From CAZAEL01 sp964484135 (GTDB lineage: Bacteria; Elusimicrobiota; Elusimicrobia; FEN-1173), in assembly GCA_964484135.1 (NCBI GenBank), contig CAZAEL010000013.1, positions 1 through 55,942 on the forward strand: a stretch of DNA of 55,942 nucleotides. Direction: 5' to 3'. Both the position numbers and the translations under genes were made by a program. The notes under the pieces were generated by a model. That model was not told the origin of the DNA. It saw only the letters and a program-made list of their open reading frames with translations, and did no database searches. Position 1 is the stretch's first letter. Every line of letters begins with the position of its first letter. Positions 31,331 through 39,810 of this stretch are shown here, piece after piece.

Positions 31331-31890
31331 AGGGAGTTCAGCACCTCGGCGGCGTGTCCATCCACCTTCACGTCGGGAAAGATCTTTTTGATCCGGCCCT
31401 CGGCGTCCAGCACGAAGGTCCACCGGGCCGCGTATCCCTTTTGCTCGTTCAGCACGCCGTAGGCCCGGCTGATCTTTCCGCCCTCGTCGGCCAGGAGCGT
31501 GAAGGGCAGGCCGTATTTTTTCTTGAACGCCCCGTGGGATTCGGCCCCGTCCAGGCTCACGCCCAGGACCACGGCGTTTTTTCGGGCGAAGGCTTCCCGG
31601 TTGTCCCGGAAGGAGCAGGCCTCCGCGGTGCAGCCCGGCGTGTCGTCCTTGGGATAGAAGTACAGGACCACGTTCTTGCCCCGGAAATCGGAGAGCTTGA
31701 CGGTCCTGCCGTCGTCGGTTTTCGCCTCGAACGCCGGCGCGGGATCTCCTTCCTTGAGCGGCATGGGGGCCTCCCTTGTCTTTTTCGTCGAAAACGTCCT
31801 TTCGGGCCGGGCTTCTTTCAGGGGCGGCTCGGCCAGCCCGGGCACGGACAAGGCCAGCGCCAGGGCGGCCGGCGCGACGCGGCGCCGCAT
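31327..31890 (-). CDS. bcp: Thioredoxin-dependent peroxiredoxin (PrxQ/Bcp), possibly exported
   Basis: This PrxQ-type enzyme reduces peroxides. Peroxidatic Cys lies in PKDDTPGCTAEAC, five residues before the resolving Cys. The ATG at 31890 lies one base after the folE stop and adds a 20-residue signal-like peptide (PAALALALSVPGLA), suggesting a periplasmic form. The inner ATG at 31764 would give the usual cytoplasmic 145-aa enzyme. A second PrxQ is at 32997. Confidence 0.88.
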   Translation of the reverse strand: MRRRVAPAALALALSVPGLAEPPLKEARPERTFSTKKTREAPMPLKEGDPAPAFEAKTDDGRTVKLSDFRGKNVVLYFYPKDDTPGCTAEACSFRDNREAFARKNAVVLGVSLDGAESHGAFKKKYGLPFTLLADEGGKISRAYGVLNEQKGYAARWTFVLDAEGRIKKIFPDVKVDGHAAEVLNSL

Positions 31891-31891
31891 T

Positions 31892-32515
31892 TCAGCGCCG
31901 CCGGATCAGGGAGAGGAACTCCTCCCGGGTGCGGGCGTCGTTGCGGAAGGCGCCCACCATCGCGCTGGTGACCGTGGGGCTTTGAAAGTTTTCCGCGCCC
32001 CTCATCTCCATGCACATGTGGCGCGCCTCCACCACCACGGCCACGCCCAGGGGTTTGAGTTTCTCCCGGATGACGTCCGCGATCTGCGTGGTGAGCCGCT
32101 CCTGCACCTGGAGCCTTCGGGAGAAAGCCTTCACCAGCTTGGGGATCTTGGACAGACCGATGATCCGTCCGTTCGGGATGTACGCCACGTGGCAGACGCC
32201 GAAGAAGGGCAGGAGGTGGTGCTCGCAAAGGGAATAGAAGTGGATGTCCTTGACCAGGACCATCTCGTTGTAGGGCTCGTTGAACAGGGCGCCGTTGATG
32301 AGCCGGTCCACGTCCACCTGGTAGCCGCTGGTGAGCTCCCGGAGGGCCTTGGCCACGCGCTGGGGCGTCTTGGCCAGCCCCTCGCGGCCCGGGTTTTCCC
32401 CCAGGAGTTGGATCAGGCGGTGGACCAGGTCCTGCAGGGACGCGCCCTCCTCCCGGGCGGGCCGGGAGACATGGTCGGCGGAATCCTGCAGGGAAGCGGC
32501 GGACAGGGGGTTCAT
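31892..32515 (-). CDS. folE: GTP cyclohydrolase I (type IA)
   Basis: FolE converts GTP to 7,8-dihydroneopterin triphosphate, the first step of folate and pterin synthesis. The 207-aa protein has zinc ligands Cys97, His100 and Cys168 in YSLCEHHLLPFFG and ARHMCMEMRG, plus PNGRIIGLSKIPKLV and the RLTTQIA helix. ATG 32515 was chosen for its fit to the family; it has AAGGAC upstream. It is followed immediately by bcp. Confidence 0.94.
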   Translation of the reverse strand: MNPLSAASLQDSADHVSRPAREEGASLQDLVHRLIQLLGENPGREGLAKTPQRVAKALRELTSGYQVDVDRLINGALFNEPYNEMVLVKDIHFYSLCEHHLLPFFGVCHVAYIPNGRIIGLSKIPKLVKAFSRRLQVQERLTTQIADVIREKLKPLGVAVVVEARHMCMEMRGAENFQSPTVTSAMVGAFRNDARTREEFLSLIRRR

Positions 32516-32537
32516 GAAAAAACGGTCCTTAAATGAT

Positions 32538-32936
32538 TTAGGGGCGACGCGAGGGGCTCCCAAGGGGCCTGCGCCCCCGGTAGCCTTCGGTGAGGTCGTG
32601 CCAATATTCGATGCGTTTTTCCCCTGATTTCCAGCAAAGGTATCCCTCTTTCCCTTCGATCCGGGCCGGAAAATCCACCAGCCCCAGGTCCAGGTCCTTG
32701 GGCAGGCAGCCCATGTTGTACACGGCCCTCAGCTGTTCGTTGATTTCCGAAATGAGAAAATCCAGCTGCCCCTTGGTCACGACCAGCTCCGCGGGGTTCT
32801 CCGGAAGGCCCTCCCGGGCCGCATTCAATTTAACGTCCACCCGCTTCTTAAGTTCCCGGATGTTGGACGTGATCTTTTCCAGCGAAGGGAGGAGGGCTTC
32901 CGCCTGCTCCACCGTGAAATAACGTTGAGGGGCCAT
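32538..32936 (-). CDS. DUF2203 family protein
   Basis: The 132-aa protein matches the DUF2203 pattern: RYFTVEQAEALLPSLEKI at the start, a helical middle, then KDLDLGLVDFPARIEGKEGYLCWKSGEKRIEYWHDLTEGYRGRRPL. Function of the family is unknown. A promoter ends 9 nt before the ATG. It likely heads a unit with folE-bcp-gph. Confidence 0.85.
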   Translation of the reverse strand: MAPQRYFTVEQAEALLPSLEKITSNIRELKKRVDVKLNAAREGLPENPAELVVTKGQLDFLISEINEQLRAVYNMGCLPKDLDLGLVDFPARIEGKEGYLCWKSGEKRIEYWHDLTEGYRGRRPLGSPSRRP

Positions 32937-32945
32937 ATTTTTAAA

Positions 32946-32974
32946 ATATTACCATTTTTGTCAGGTTATGTCCA
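32946..32974 (-). promoter_or_regulatory. Promoter of the DUF2203-folE-bcp-gph unit
   Basis: TGGACA (32969-32974, 5 of 6) and TAATAT (32946-32951) are spaced by 17 bp. The -10 ends 9 nt before ATG 32936, giving a leader of about 2-3 nt. Confidence 0.55.
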
Positions 32975-32996
32975 CCGGGCCGGGGGCGGCCGAGGG

Positions 32997-33452
32997 TCAG
33001 TCCAGCGCCGCCAGGACCTCCTTGTCGTGGCTGGCCACCTTGACCTTGGGGAAAACGGCTTTGAGGCGTCCGTCCGGGCCGATCACGAAGGTGGACCTGA
33101 TGATCCCCATGAAGGAGCGGCCGTACAGGGACTTTTTCCCCCAGGCGCCGTACGCCTTGGCCACGGCCAGGTCCTCGTCCGCCAGGAGCGGGAAAGGGAG
33201 GCCGTGTTTTTCCTTGAACTTGAGGTGGGAGGCGGCGGAGTCCTTGCTCACGCCCAGGAGGGCCGCGCCCTTTTTCCTGAGCGCGGCATGGTTGTCCCGG
33301 AAGGCGCAGGCCTCCACGGTGCAGCCGGGGGTCATGTCCTTGGGATAAAAATAAAGCACCAGGGACTTGCCCTTGAAATCGGACAATCGGACGGTGTTCC
33401 CTTTCTCGTCTTTGGCGGTGAAATCCGGCGCCTTGTCGCCGACCTTTAACAT
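32997..33452 (-). CDS. bcp: Thioredoxin-dependent peroxiredoxin (PrxQ/Bcp), cytoplasmic
   Basis: This 151-aa enzyme begins MLKVGDKAPDFTAKDEKG and has peroxidatic Cys44 and resolving Cys49 in MTPGCTVEACAFRDN. There is no signal peptide. It is a paralogue of the protein at 31327, with an insertion at WGKKSLYGRSFMGI that is common in one PrxQ subgroup. GGAGG lies before the ATG. Confidence 0.92.
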   Translation of the reverse strand: MLKVGDKAPDFTAKDEKGNTVRLSDFKGKSLVLYFYPKDMTPGCTVEACAFRDNHAALRKKGAALLGVSKDSAASHLKFKEKHGLPFPLLADEDLAVAKAYGAWGKKSLYGRSFMGIIRSTFVIGPDGRLKAVFPKVKVASHDKEVLAALD

Positions 33453-33535
33453 GGAAGCCTCCCGGGGAAGAATGTTGACCAAAAAATCGGAAACACGGCT
33501 CAGGACCCGGTGGACCAGGGCCGGCGGCGCGGCGC

Positions 33536-33958
33536 TCAAAAGGGCGTCTCCGACAGCCGCGAAAGGACCTTCCGCTCCGCGGGCGCGACCGGCGACACGG
33601 AGAGCCGCGGCATGCGCAGAAACTTCATGTCGGCCAGGCCTTTTTCCGCCCGCAGTTCCGCCAGCGGCACCCGGCGCTTCAGCCATCGGAGGGGCGCAAG
33701 GTCGATGACCAGCCAGTCGGGGTCCTTGGGGTCCGGGTACGCGGCGCCCGCGGCCCTGGCCAGGCACACGAGGGCCTTTTCCGGGCTGGAATGGTACCCC
33801 AGCACCAGATCGCCGGGCTGGATGTCCCGCATCCATCTGCGGGCCGCTGTGCCGCGGATGCCGTCCCAGCGGACCCGTTTCTCCCGGAACACGTTGTCCC
33901 AGGGGTATTCGTCGGGTTCCGTGGAAAAAAACCAGGCGTTTCGGACGAACGGCTTCAC
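33536..33958 (-). CDS. EVE domain protein
   Basis: This 140-aa protein is a single EVE (PUA-like) domain. Landmarks are WFFSTEPDEYPWDNV, VRWDGIRGTAARRWMRDIQPGDLVLGYHS, YPDPKDPDWLVIDL and MPRLSVSPV. EVE domains bind modified bases in DNA or RNA. Its ATG overlaps the stop of the SGNH hydrolase gene as ATGA. Its target is unknown. Confidence 0.9.
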   Translation of the reverse strand: MKPFVRNAWFFSTEPDEYPWDNVFREKRVRWDGIRGTAARRWMRDIQPGDLVLGYHSSPEKALVCLARAAGAAYPDPKDPDWLVIDLAPLRWLKRRVPLAELRAEKGLADMKFLRMPRLSVSPVAPAERKVLSRLSETPF

Positions 33959-34980
33959 GGCGTTCCTTCCCCTCTTTTTTCCACCGCCGGGGTTTTTATG
34001 CGTTCCTCCACCCAGGGGGACAACCGGTCCAAAAAAACCTCCGTGCCCCGTCCCGAAAAATGGAGCGGGTCTTCCGGACGGTCACGCAGGGCCGGCAGCT
34101 CCGCCGGGTCGAAAAAAAGCGCCAAATCGAGGTGAGGCAGACCGGAGGCCTCCGTGACGAAACGAACCCCGTCCCTGTGGGAAATTTCATCCCGCGTGAA
34201 CGTTTGCGGCGGTTTGAGACGCGGGAAAGACACCATCCAAAGGCCGATCCCCTTTTCCCGGCAAATGTCTCCCATGGACCGGAGGGCCTTGAGCCCTTTT
34301 TCCGCGGCCGTCCGCCATCGTTCTTCTTCCGACATGGGCCGCGGTTCCAGGGCGGTGACGACCGCCAGACGAAAGAGCGCGGAGACGCGGAACAAGGCCA
34401 GGGCCCTCAAGTCCCTGGTCCGGGAAATGTCCGCCTCCCGGATCAGGCGGGCCCCCTCCCGGGAAGAATACACCACCGGGGCCGCGATTTCCAGGTCGTT
34501 CTGGCAGACCGAAATCAGCACCCCATCCGGCTGGTACTCCAGGACTTTGTATCGCAGTAGTTTTTCATAGCGGACGAAACCGTAGCTGGGCGTGGCGAAA
34601 TTGAGGATTTCCACGGGGACCCCCAGTCGTTGGCTTCCGTTCAGCCGTTCCTCCAGGCGCCGGGGGAAACCCATGGCCAGAGAATCCCCCACCACGGCCA
34701 GGCGGAACACCCCGGAGGGCTTCTTCCGGGGGCGGTCCGGCTCCCAGAATCCGTGGGCGTTGATCTCCGGATGGCGCGGGTCCAATTCGTAGCCGAACCG
34801 GCGGGAAGGCCTGATCAATCCCTCCCGGTAGTTCGGGGTCTTGAAAGGAACGGTTTGAAGGGACGCCAGCCCCATCCACCGCGCCGCGGCCTCCAGGGAC
34901 AGCAGCGCGACGCCCGTCGCCAGCAGGGAAAGGAGGGTTTTCGCGGCCCACGGAGAGAGCCGCCGCGGCGTGAAGGTCAA
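33955..34980 (-). CDS. SGNH/GDSL-like hydrolase, membrane-anchored
   Basis: This 341-aa protein has one N-terminal TM segment (AKTLLSLLATGVALLSLEAAA) and a periplasmic SGNH domain. Block I is LAVVGDSLAMGFP (catalytic Ser), the Asn block is SVCQNDLE, and the Asp-x2-His block is DPLHFSGRG. Such enzymes deacetylate or de-esterify glycans and lipids. The start is a TTG at 34980. It is translationally coupled to the EVE gene. Confidence 0.75.
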   Translation of the reverse strand: MTFTPRRLSPWAAKTLLSLLATGVALLSLEAAARWMGLASLQTVPFKTPNYREGLIRPSRRFGYELDPRHPEINAHGFWEPDRPRKKPSGVFRLAVVGDSLAMGFPRRLEERLNGSQRLGVPVEILNFATPSYGFVRYEKLLRYKVLEYQPDGVLISVCQNDLEIAAPVVYSSREGARLIREADISRTRDLRALALFRVSALFRLAVVTALEPRPMSEEERWRTAAEKGLKALRSMGDICREKGIGLWMVSFPRLKPPQTFTRDEISHRDGVRFVTEASGLPHLDLALFFDPAELPALRDRPEDPLHFSGRGTEVFLDRLSPWVEERIKTPAVEKRGEGTP

Positions 34981-35037
34981 CGCGGGCCGCGGGCGCTGAA
35001 AAGGGTTTTCACCGGTCGGGCCGTCAAGGGGCGTGGG

Positions 35038-35508
35038 TCAGGATTCCGGGATGGCCACGGCGGTGTCCGACACGAGGAGTGTCTCGTGGTGGAGGAGGGT
35101 CCACCGGCTCCCGCCGTTGGTGTACACGTCCTTCTTCCAGAGCGGCACCGCGGTCTTGATCCGGTCCATGGCGTAGCGGCAGGCCTCGAAGGCTTGGGCG
35201 CGGCGGGGCGAGCTGACCGCGATGAACACGCTGGTCTCCCCCACGTTCACCCGCCCCACCCGGTGCTGCAGGACGGCCTGGGTCCGGGGCCAGCGGGCTT
35301 TCATCTCCCGCAAAATGCGGGCCATCTCCTTTTGCGCCATGGGTTCGTAGGCCTCGTACAAAAGGTGGTCGATCTCCCCCTGTCCCGTGCGGTCCCGCCG
35401 GACCACGCCCTGAAAAGTGACCACCGCGTCCGGCTCGTCCCGGCGGACCTTTTGTTCCAGCGCCCCCACGTCGATGGGATCGGCGGTGAGAAAGGGCAGC
35501 GTCATCAT
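35038..35508 (-). CDS. moaE: Molybdopterin synthase catalytic subunit MoaE
   Basis: The 156-aa protein has AVVTFQGVVRRD, LLYEAYEPMAQKEM, HRVGRVNVGETSVFIAVSSPRRAQAFEACRYAMDRIK and PLWKKDVYTNG, where Lys matches the catalytic Lys of MoaE. With MoaD it inserts two sulfurs into cyclic pyranopterin. ATG 35508 opens the conserved sequence. An unusual simple-repeat stretch separates it from moaD. Confidence 0.93.
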   Translation of the reverse strand: MMTLPFLTADPIDVGALEQKVRRDEPDAVVTFQGVVRRDRTGQGEIDHLLYEAYEPMAQKEMARILREMKARWPRTQAVLQHRVGRVNVGETSVFIAVSSPRRAQAFEACRYAMDRIKTAVPLWKKDVYTNGGSRWTLLHHETLLVSDTAVAIPES

Positions 35509-35516
35509 AAAAAAAG

Positions 35517-35632
35517 GCGCGGGAGGTGAGACGTGGGAAGTGAAGAGCAAAGGCGCGAAAAACGAGGGCCCTTTGTCATGGTTTTGCTTGAACCTCCCAC
35601 TTTGCACCTCTCACTTGAAACACCGTTTCCTC
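35517..35632. repeat. Degenerate simple repeat between moaE and moaD
   Basis: The 116-bp gap holds units such as GGTGAGACGTGGGAAGTGAAG and, on the other side, CCTCCCACTTTGCACCTCTCAC, which are imperfect complements. They look like eroded GTGAGACGTGA-type repeats. No promoter was seen. A second, different degenerate repeat is at 54237-54335. Confidence 0.4.
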
Positions 35633-35863
35633 TCAGCCGCCGCTCACCGGCGGCAGGAAGGCCACCTCATCGCCTTCCTTGAGGGGCGTGTCCCAATCGG
35701 CCCAGGCCTGGTTCACGGCCACCCGCAGGTTCGGGAAGGCCTTCAGGCAGGCCAGTTCCGGCAGGGCGTCCAACAGGGCCCCGGGAGAGGGCCGGAGGGC
35801 GACCGCGTCCTCCCGTTTCCCCACCTGCTCGGCGCAGGCGGCGAAGAACTTGAGCGTAAGCAC
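35633..35863 (-). CDS. moaD: Molybdopterin synthase sulfur carrier subunit MoaD
   Basis: This 76-aa ubiquitin-fold protein ends in PVSGG; the terminal Gly-Gly is adenylated and thiocarboxylated by MoeB. LTLKFFAACAEQVG at the start and VAVNQAWADWDTPLKEGDEVAFLP near the end are typical. GTG start; a weak TTCCCA/TAGACT promoter ends 6 nt before it. Confidence 0.9.
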   Translation of the reverse strand: MLTLKFFAACAEQVGKREDAVALRPSPGALLDALPELACLKAFPNLRVAVNQAWADWDTPLKEGDEVAFLPPVSGG

Positions 35864-35929
35864 AAAGAAAGTCTAAAAAGAAGGGAGCGGTTTGGGAAGG
35901 GGCGGCGGAAAACTTTTTGCCGGGGCCGG

Positions 35930-36865
35930 CTAGGCCCCGGGCACGGCCAGCATGCGGTCGATGGCGAGGCGGGCCCGCCGGGCGACGTCGGGCGGGACCA
36001 CGATGCGGTGCTTCATGTCCTCCAGGGACCAGAGGACCTTTTCCAGGGTGATGGTCTTCATGAATTCGCACTTGGCTTCCTGCAGGATGGGCAGGAAGAC
36101 CTTGCCGGGGTTCTGCTTCTTGAGGGTGTGCAGGATGCCGGTCTCGGTGGCCACCAGGAACTCCCGGGACTTCGATTCCTTGGCCCGCTTGAGGATGCCG
36201 CTGGTGGAGGCGATGTGGTCCGCGGACTTCAGCGCCGAGGACAGGCAGCCGCATTCCGGGTGGACCAGCATCTCGGCCTTGGGGTGCTCCCGCTTCATGC
36301 GCGCGATGTCCTCGTCATGGATCTTGTAGTGCACGTGGCAGGAGCCGGGCCACAGGTGGATGGCGCGGCCCGTCTTCTCCCGCACGAATTGGCCCAGGTA
36401 CATGTCCGGAAGGAAAAGGATTTCCCGGTCTTTCGGGATGGACTCCACCACCCGCACCGCGTTGGAGGAGGTGCAGCAATAGTCGGACTCGGCCTTGACC
36501 GCGGCCGTGGAGTTGACGTACGTCACCACCACCGCGTCCGGGTGGCTGCGCTTCCAGGCGCGCAGCTGGGGCAGGTCCACGGTGGCGGCCAGGGAGCAGC
36601 CCGCGCCCAGGTCCGGCAGGAGCACGGTTTTGCCCGGCGAAAGGATGGCGGCGGTCTCCGCCATGAAGTGCACGCCGCAGAACACGATGACCCGGGCGGA
36701 GGTCTTGGCCGCCTCCTGGGACAGGGCCAGGGAATCCCCCACGAAGTCGGCGATGTCCTGCACCTCGCCGACTTGATAATTGTGGGCGAGGATGACGGCG
36801 TCGCGCTCCTTCTTGAGGCGGCGGATTTCGTCCGCCAGGGACGCCGGCGGTGCGGTCGGGCTCAT
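35930..36865 (-). CDS. nadA: Quinolinate synthase A
   Basis: NadA condenses iminoaspartate with DHAP to quinolinate for NAD. The 311-aa protein shows AVILAHNYQVGEVQDIADFVGDSLALSQEA, the 4Fe-4S cysteines in DYCCTSSNA, HPECGCLS and EAKCEFMKTI, and STSGILKRA. GGAAA precedes ATG 36865. No nadB or nadC is in the window. Confidence 0.95.
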   Translation of the reverse strand: MSPTAPPASLADEIRRLKKERDAVILAHNYQVGEVQDIADFVGDSLALSQEAAKTSARVIVFCGVHFMAETAAILSPGKTVLLPDLGAGCSLAATVDLPQLRAWKRSHPDAVVVTYVNSTAAVKAESDYCCTSSNAVRVVESIPKDREILFLPDMYLGQFVREKTGRAIHLWPGSCHVHYKIHDEDIARMKREHPKAEMLVHPECGCLSSALKSADHIASTSGILKRAKESKSREFLVATETGILHTLKKQNPGKVFLPILQEAKCEFMKTITLEKVLWSLEDMKHRIVVPPDVARRARLAIDRMLAVPGA

Positions 36866-37009
36866 GGGTTTCCTTTGTTCATCAGAGATTCCGGGGGAGA
36901 GCGGAGGCGGCGGGTCCAAATGGCGGACGACCATCCCGCGGGAAGGGCCTCCTCCCCGCGCCGAAAAACGGGTCCGAAAAAACCTGTCCGGGAAGGGTCC
37001 CGGCGCGCG

Positions 37010-37330
37010 CTATTTCTTGGCGGCCGGAGCGGCTTGTTTCTGGGCGGCGCCCTGGGCCGCCGGGGTCGGCTGGGCCTGGCGCATGCGTTCCTGCAACGCC
37101 TCCAGGTTGAGCCGCTGCTGCTTCTGCAACCGGGCGATCCGGCGGGACGTTTGCCATTGGCGGAGGCCGCTGGAGACGTAGTGGTAAGCGCCCACGAAGA
37201 CGACGAAGCCGGAAAGGGACAAAGCGATGAGATACTTCCGCCGGTCCGTGATCAGAAAGCTGATGATGATCCCCAAAATTCCCAGGCTGAGAATGACGAA
37301 ACCCGTCAGGTAGCTGGCGCTGATTGGCAT
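37010..37330 (-). CDS. Small membrane protein of unknown function
   Basis: This 106-aa protein has two TM segments (TGFVILSLGILGIIISFLI and KYLIALSLSGFVVFVGAYHYV) and a basic C-terminal coiled coil (RIARLQKQQRLNLEALQERM) ending in an Ala/Pro/Gln/Lys tail. No family was recognised. Confidence 0.65.
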   Translation of the reverse strand: MPISASYLTGFVILSLGILGIIISFLITDRRKYLIALSLSGFVVFVGAYHYVSSGLRQWQTSRRIARLQKQQRLNLEALQERMRQAQPTPAAQGAAQKQAAPAAKK

Positions 37331-37453
37331 GGGTCCCTCCTCATTTTAATCGCAGGTTGCTTTTTTAATTTTAACAGAAGGGCCTTGATTTCACAAGGGT
37401 TTTTTGAAACCGCCCCCGCGGCGCCGCGTCCCGCGGGGACGGGACGAAAAACC

Positions 37454-37483
37454 TTGACGTTCCCTGAAAACCTCTGGTAAACT
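37454..37483 (+). promoter_or_regulatory. Promoter of the histidine kinase operon
   Basis: TTGACG (37454-37459) and TAAACT (37478-37483) are spaced by 18 bp, with a TGG extended -10 motif. The -10 ends 9 nt before the TTG start at 37493. Confidence 0.5.
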
Positions 37484-37492
37484 CAAGTCATC

Positions 37493-38980
37493 TTGAAAAA
37501 GGTGTCCCTCCGCACCAAACTCAGCGTTTTCTCCTGCCTGCTGGTGCTTCTGGTCGTTTCCGGCGTGGGGGTGTCCCTGTACGTGGCCGAACGGCGGTAC
37601 CTGGTCCAACGGATCCAGGAAAGCCAGGAGGAGATGGTCCAGGTCCTGGCCCAGATCGCGCGGGAGGCCCTGGCCAACCGCAGCGAGCTTCTCCTGTCCA
37701 GCTACCTGGCCCTCATCCGCCGCTCCCGGGCCCTGTCCTACGCCTCGGTCATGGACGCCTCGGGCCGCGTCCTGGCCCACAGCAACGTGATCCTGGTGGG
37801 CCAGACCCCCACGGACCCCCCCACCCTGCAGGCCCTGTCCACCTCCTCCCTGCTCCGGCAGACCCTGGGGACGGGCGACGCCCAGATCGTGGACCTGGCC
37901 GTGCCCATCTACGTGGAGGGCCGCCGCGCCGGCACGGCCCGGGTGGGGTACTCCCGTTCCTCCACGGACCAGCTCGTGGACCAGAGCCTGGCCGTGGCCC
38001 GCCGGCGGATCATCCTGGCCGCGCTGGCGTCCCTCTTGGCCGGGTTGCTGGGCGCGGTGCTGCTGGCGCTCTACATGGTCCGGCCCATCCGCCATCTTCG
38101 GGACGGGGTGGAGGAGATCGGCCGGGGGGCGCTGGACCACCGCCTGACCGTCACCTCCCGCGACGAACTGGGGGACCTGGCCCGCGAGTTCAACGTCATG
38201 GCGGAAAAACTGCAGGAGCTGGACCAGCTCAAGCAGGACTTCGTCTCCAACGTCACCCACGAGCTGCGGAGCCCCCTCACCTCCCTGCGCGGGTACGTGG
38301 AGTTCCTGCTGCGCGGGGACGCCGGCCCGCTCAACGAGGAGCAGAAGGAAAACCTGATCGTCATCAAGAACAACGCGGCGCGTCTGGGGCGGTTCATCGA
38401 CAACCTGCTGGACGTGTCCAAGATCGAGGCCCGCAAGGTGGAGCTCCACCCGGAGGCGGTGTCCCTGGCGGACCTGGGCCGGGAGATGGCGGTGCTCTTC
38501 CGCCCCCAGGCCCAGGAAAAGGACATCCGGTTCTCGGCGGAGGTGCCGGAGTCCCTGCCCCGCGCCTGGGCCGACCCGGACAAACTTTCCGAGATCCTGA
38601 TGAACCTGCTGTCCAACGCCTTCAAGTTCACGCCCCCGGGCGGGCGGGTGTCCCTGACCGCTTCCCGGGAGGGCGGGTTTTTGCGCGTGTCCGTCAAGGA
38701 CTCCGGCGTGGGCATCCCCGCCGATTCCCTGGAGAAGGTCTTCAACAAGTTCGAGCAGGTGAAGCCCACGGAGGGGCTGGTGCGCAAGACCAAGGGGACC
38801 GGCCTGGGCCTGACCATCGTCAAGGGGTTCGTGGAGGCCCACGGGGGCCGCGTCTGGCTGGAGAGCCGGCCGAACGAAGGCACGACCGTGCATTTCACCG
38901 CGCCGCTGACCAAACCCCAGGCGGCGGAATCCCCGGAGGGAGAAGGGGAGGCCGGCGAGAACCTTCCCTCGCTCCGTTAG
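37493..38980 (+). CDS. Membrane sensor histidine kinase (PhoR/ResE-like)
   Basis: This 495-aa kinase has TM1 at about 9-30, a periplasmic sensor domain of about 140 residues, TM2 at 173-195, HAMP at about 196-248, HisKA with phospho-acceptor His256 in SNVTHELRSPLTSLRG, and HATPase_c with NLLSNAFKF, DSGVGIP and TKGTGLGLTIVKGFVEAHGG. The signal sensed is unknown. The start is a TTG. The OmpR-type regulator 75 bp downstream is its likely partner. Confidence 0.9.
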   Translation: MKKVSLRTKLSVFSCLLVLLVVSGVGVSLYVAERRYLVQRIQESQEEMVQVLAQIAREALANRSELLLSSYLALIRRSRALSYASVMDASGRVLAHSNVILVGQTPTDPPTLQALSTSSLLRQTLGTGDAQIVDLAVPIYVEGRRAGTARVGYSRSSTDQLVDQSLAVARRRIILAALASLLAGLLGAVLLALYMVRPIRHLRDGVEEIGRGALDHRLTVTSRDELGDLAREFNVMAEKLQELDQLKQDFVSNVTHELRSPLTSLRGYVEFLLRGDAGPLNEEQKENLIVIKNNAARLGRFIDNLLDVSKIEARKVELHPEAVSLADLGREMAVLFRPQAQEKDIRFSAEVPESLPRAWADPDKLSEILMNLLSNAFKFTPPGGRVSLTASREGGFLRVSVKDSGVGIPADSLEKVFNKFEQVKPTEGLVRKTKGTGLGLTIVKGFVEAHGGRVWLESRPNEGTTVHFTAPLTKPQAAESPEGEGEAGENLPSLR

Positions 38981-39054
38981 TCAACCTTTACAAACTTGCG
39001 TGGAATTCATAGGATTCTGGCGTTGAACCTTTTCTTTCATCGTGGGAGATGGCC

Positions 39055-39735
39055 ATGCTGAAGCGACGCATCCTGGTGGTGGACGACGACAAGGACATCC
39101 GGAAGCTGGTGGAGAACATCCTCATCCGGGAGGGCTTCGTCACGGTGGGCGCGGACAGCGCGGCCGACGCCTTCAAGAAAATCCAGACGTCCAAGCCCGA
39201 CATGGTGATCCTGGACCTCCAGCTGCCGGACAAGGACGGCTTCGAGGTTTGCAAGGCCCTGCGGGCCGACCCGGTGACGCGGTACATCCCCGTGGTCATC
39301 CTGACCGTCCAGACCCTGGACTCCTACAAGATCGCGGGCCTGGAGATCGGCGCGGACGACTACATCACCAAGCCCTTCAACCAGACGGAGCTGGTGGCCC
39401 GCATCAAGGCGGTCCTGCGCCGCGTGGAATGGCGGGACAAAAAGGAAACCTCCCTGCGCGACGGCAGCCTGGTGGTGGACCTGGAGAAGCACGCGGTCCA
39501 GTCCGACAACAAGCTTTTGGACCTGTCCCCCAAGGAGTTCGATCTTTTGGTGTTCCTGCTCCAGAGCCGGGGCAAGGTGCTCACCCGGGCGGAGCTCTCC
39601 GAGACCGTCTGGGGCCACGAATATTTCGGCAACACCCGCACCGTGGACGTGCACGTGGGGCGGCTGCGCAAGAAGCTCGGCAAGGTCGGCGACAAGATCA
39701 AGACCGTGGAGCGCATCGGATACAGGTACGAGTAG
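39055..39735 (+). CDS. OmpR/PhoB-type response regulator
   Basis: The 226-aa regulator has a receiver domain (acidic DDD at 10-12, phospho-acceptor Asp54 in VILDLQLPDKDG, Lys106 in DYITKPF) and a C-terminal winged helix (LSPKEFDLLVFLLQSRGKVLTRAELSETVWG, TVDVHVGRLRKKLG, IGYRYE). ATG 39055 was chosen because GGGAG lies 6 nt upstream; ATG 39049 would be adjacent to it. Confidence 0.92.
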   Translation: MLKRRILVVDDDKDIRKLVENILIREGFVTVGADSAADAFKKIQTSKPDMVILDLQLPDKDGFEVCKALRADPVTRYIPVVILTVQTLDSYKIAGLEIGADDYITKPFNQTELVARIKAVLRRVEWRDKKETSLRDGSLVVDLEKHAVQSDNKLLDLSPKEFDLLVFLLQSRGKVLTRAELSETVWGHEYFGNTRTVDVHVGRLRKKLGKVGDKIKTVERIGYRYE

Positions 39736-39810
39736 TTCCCCCCTCGCCGTACCGCACCTTCCCTCCGAAGACGAAACAAAACCTTTCCTCCGGCGGTCCC
39801 GACCGGGCCT

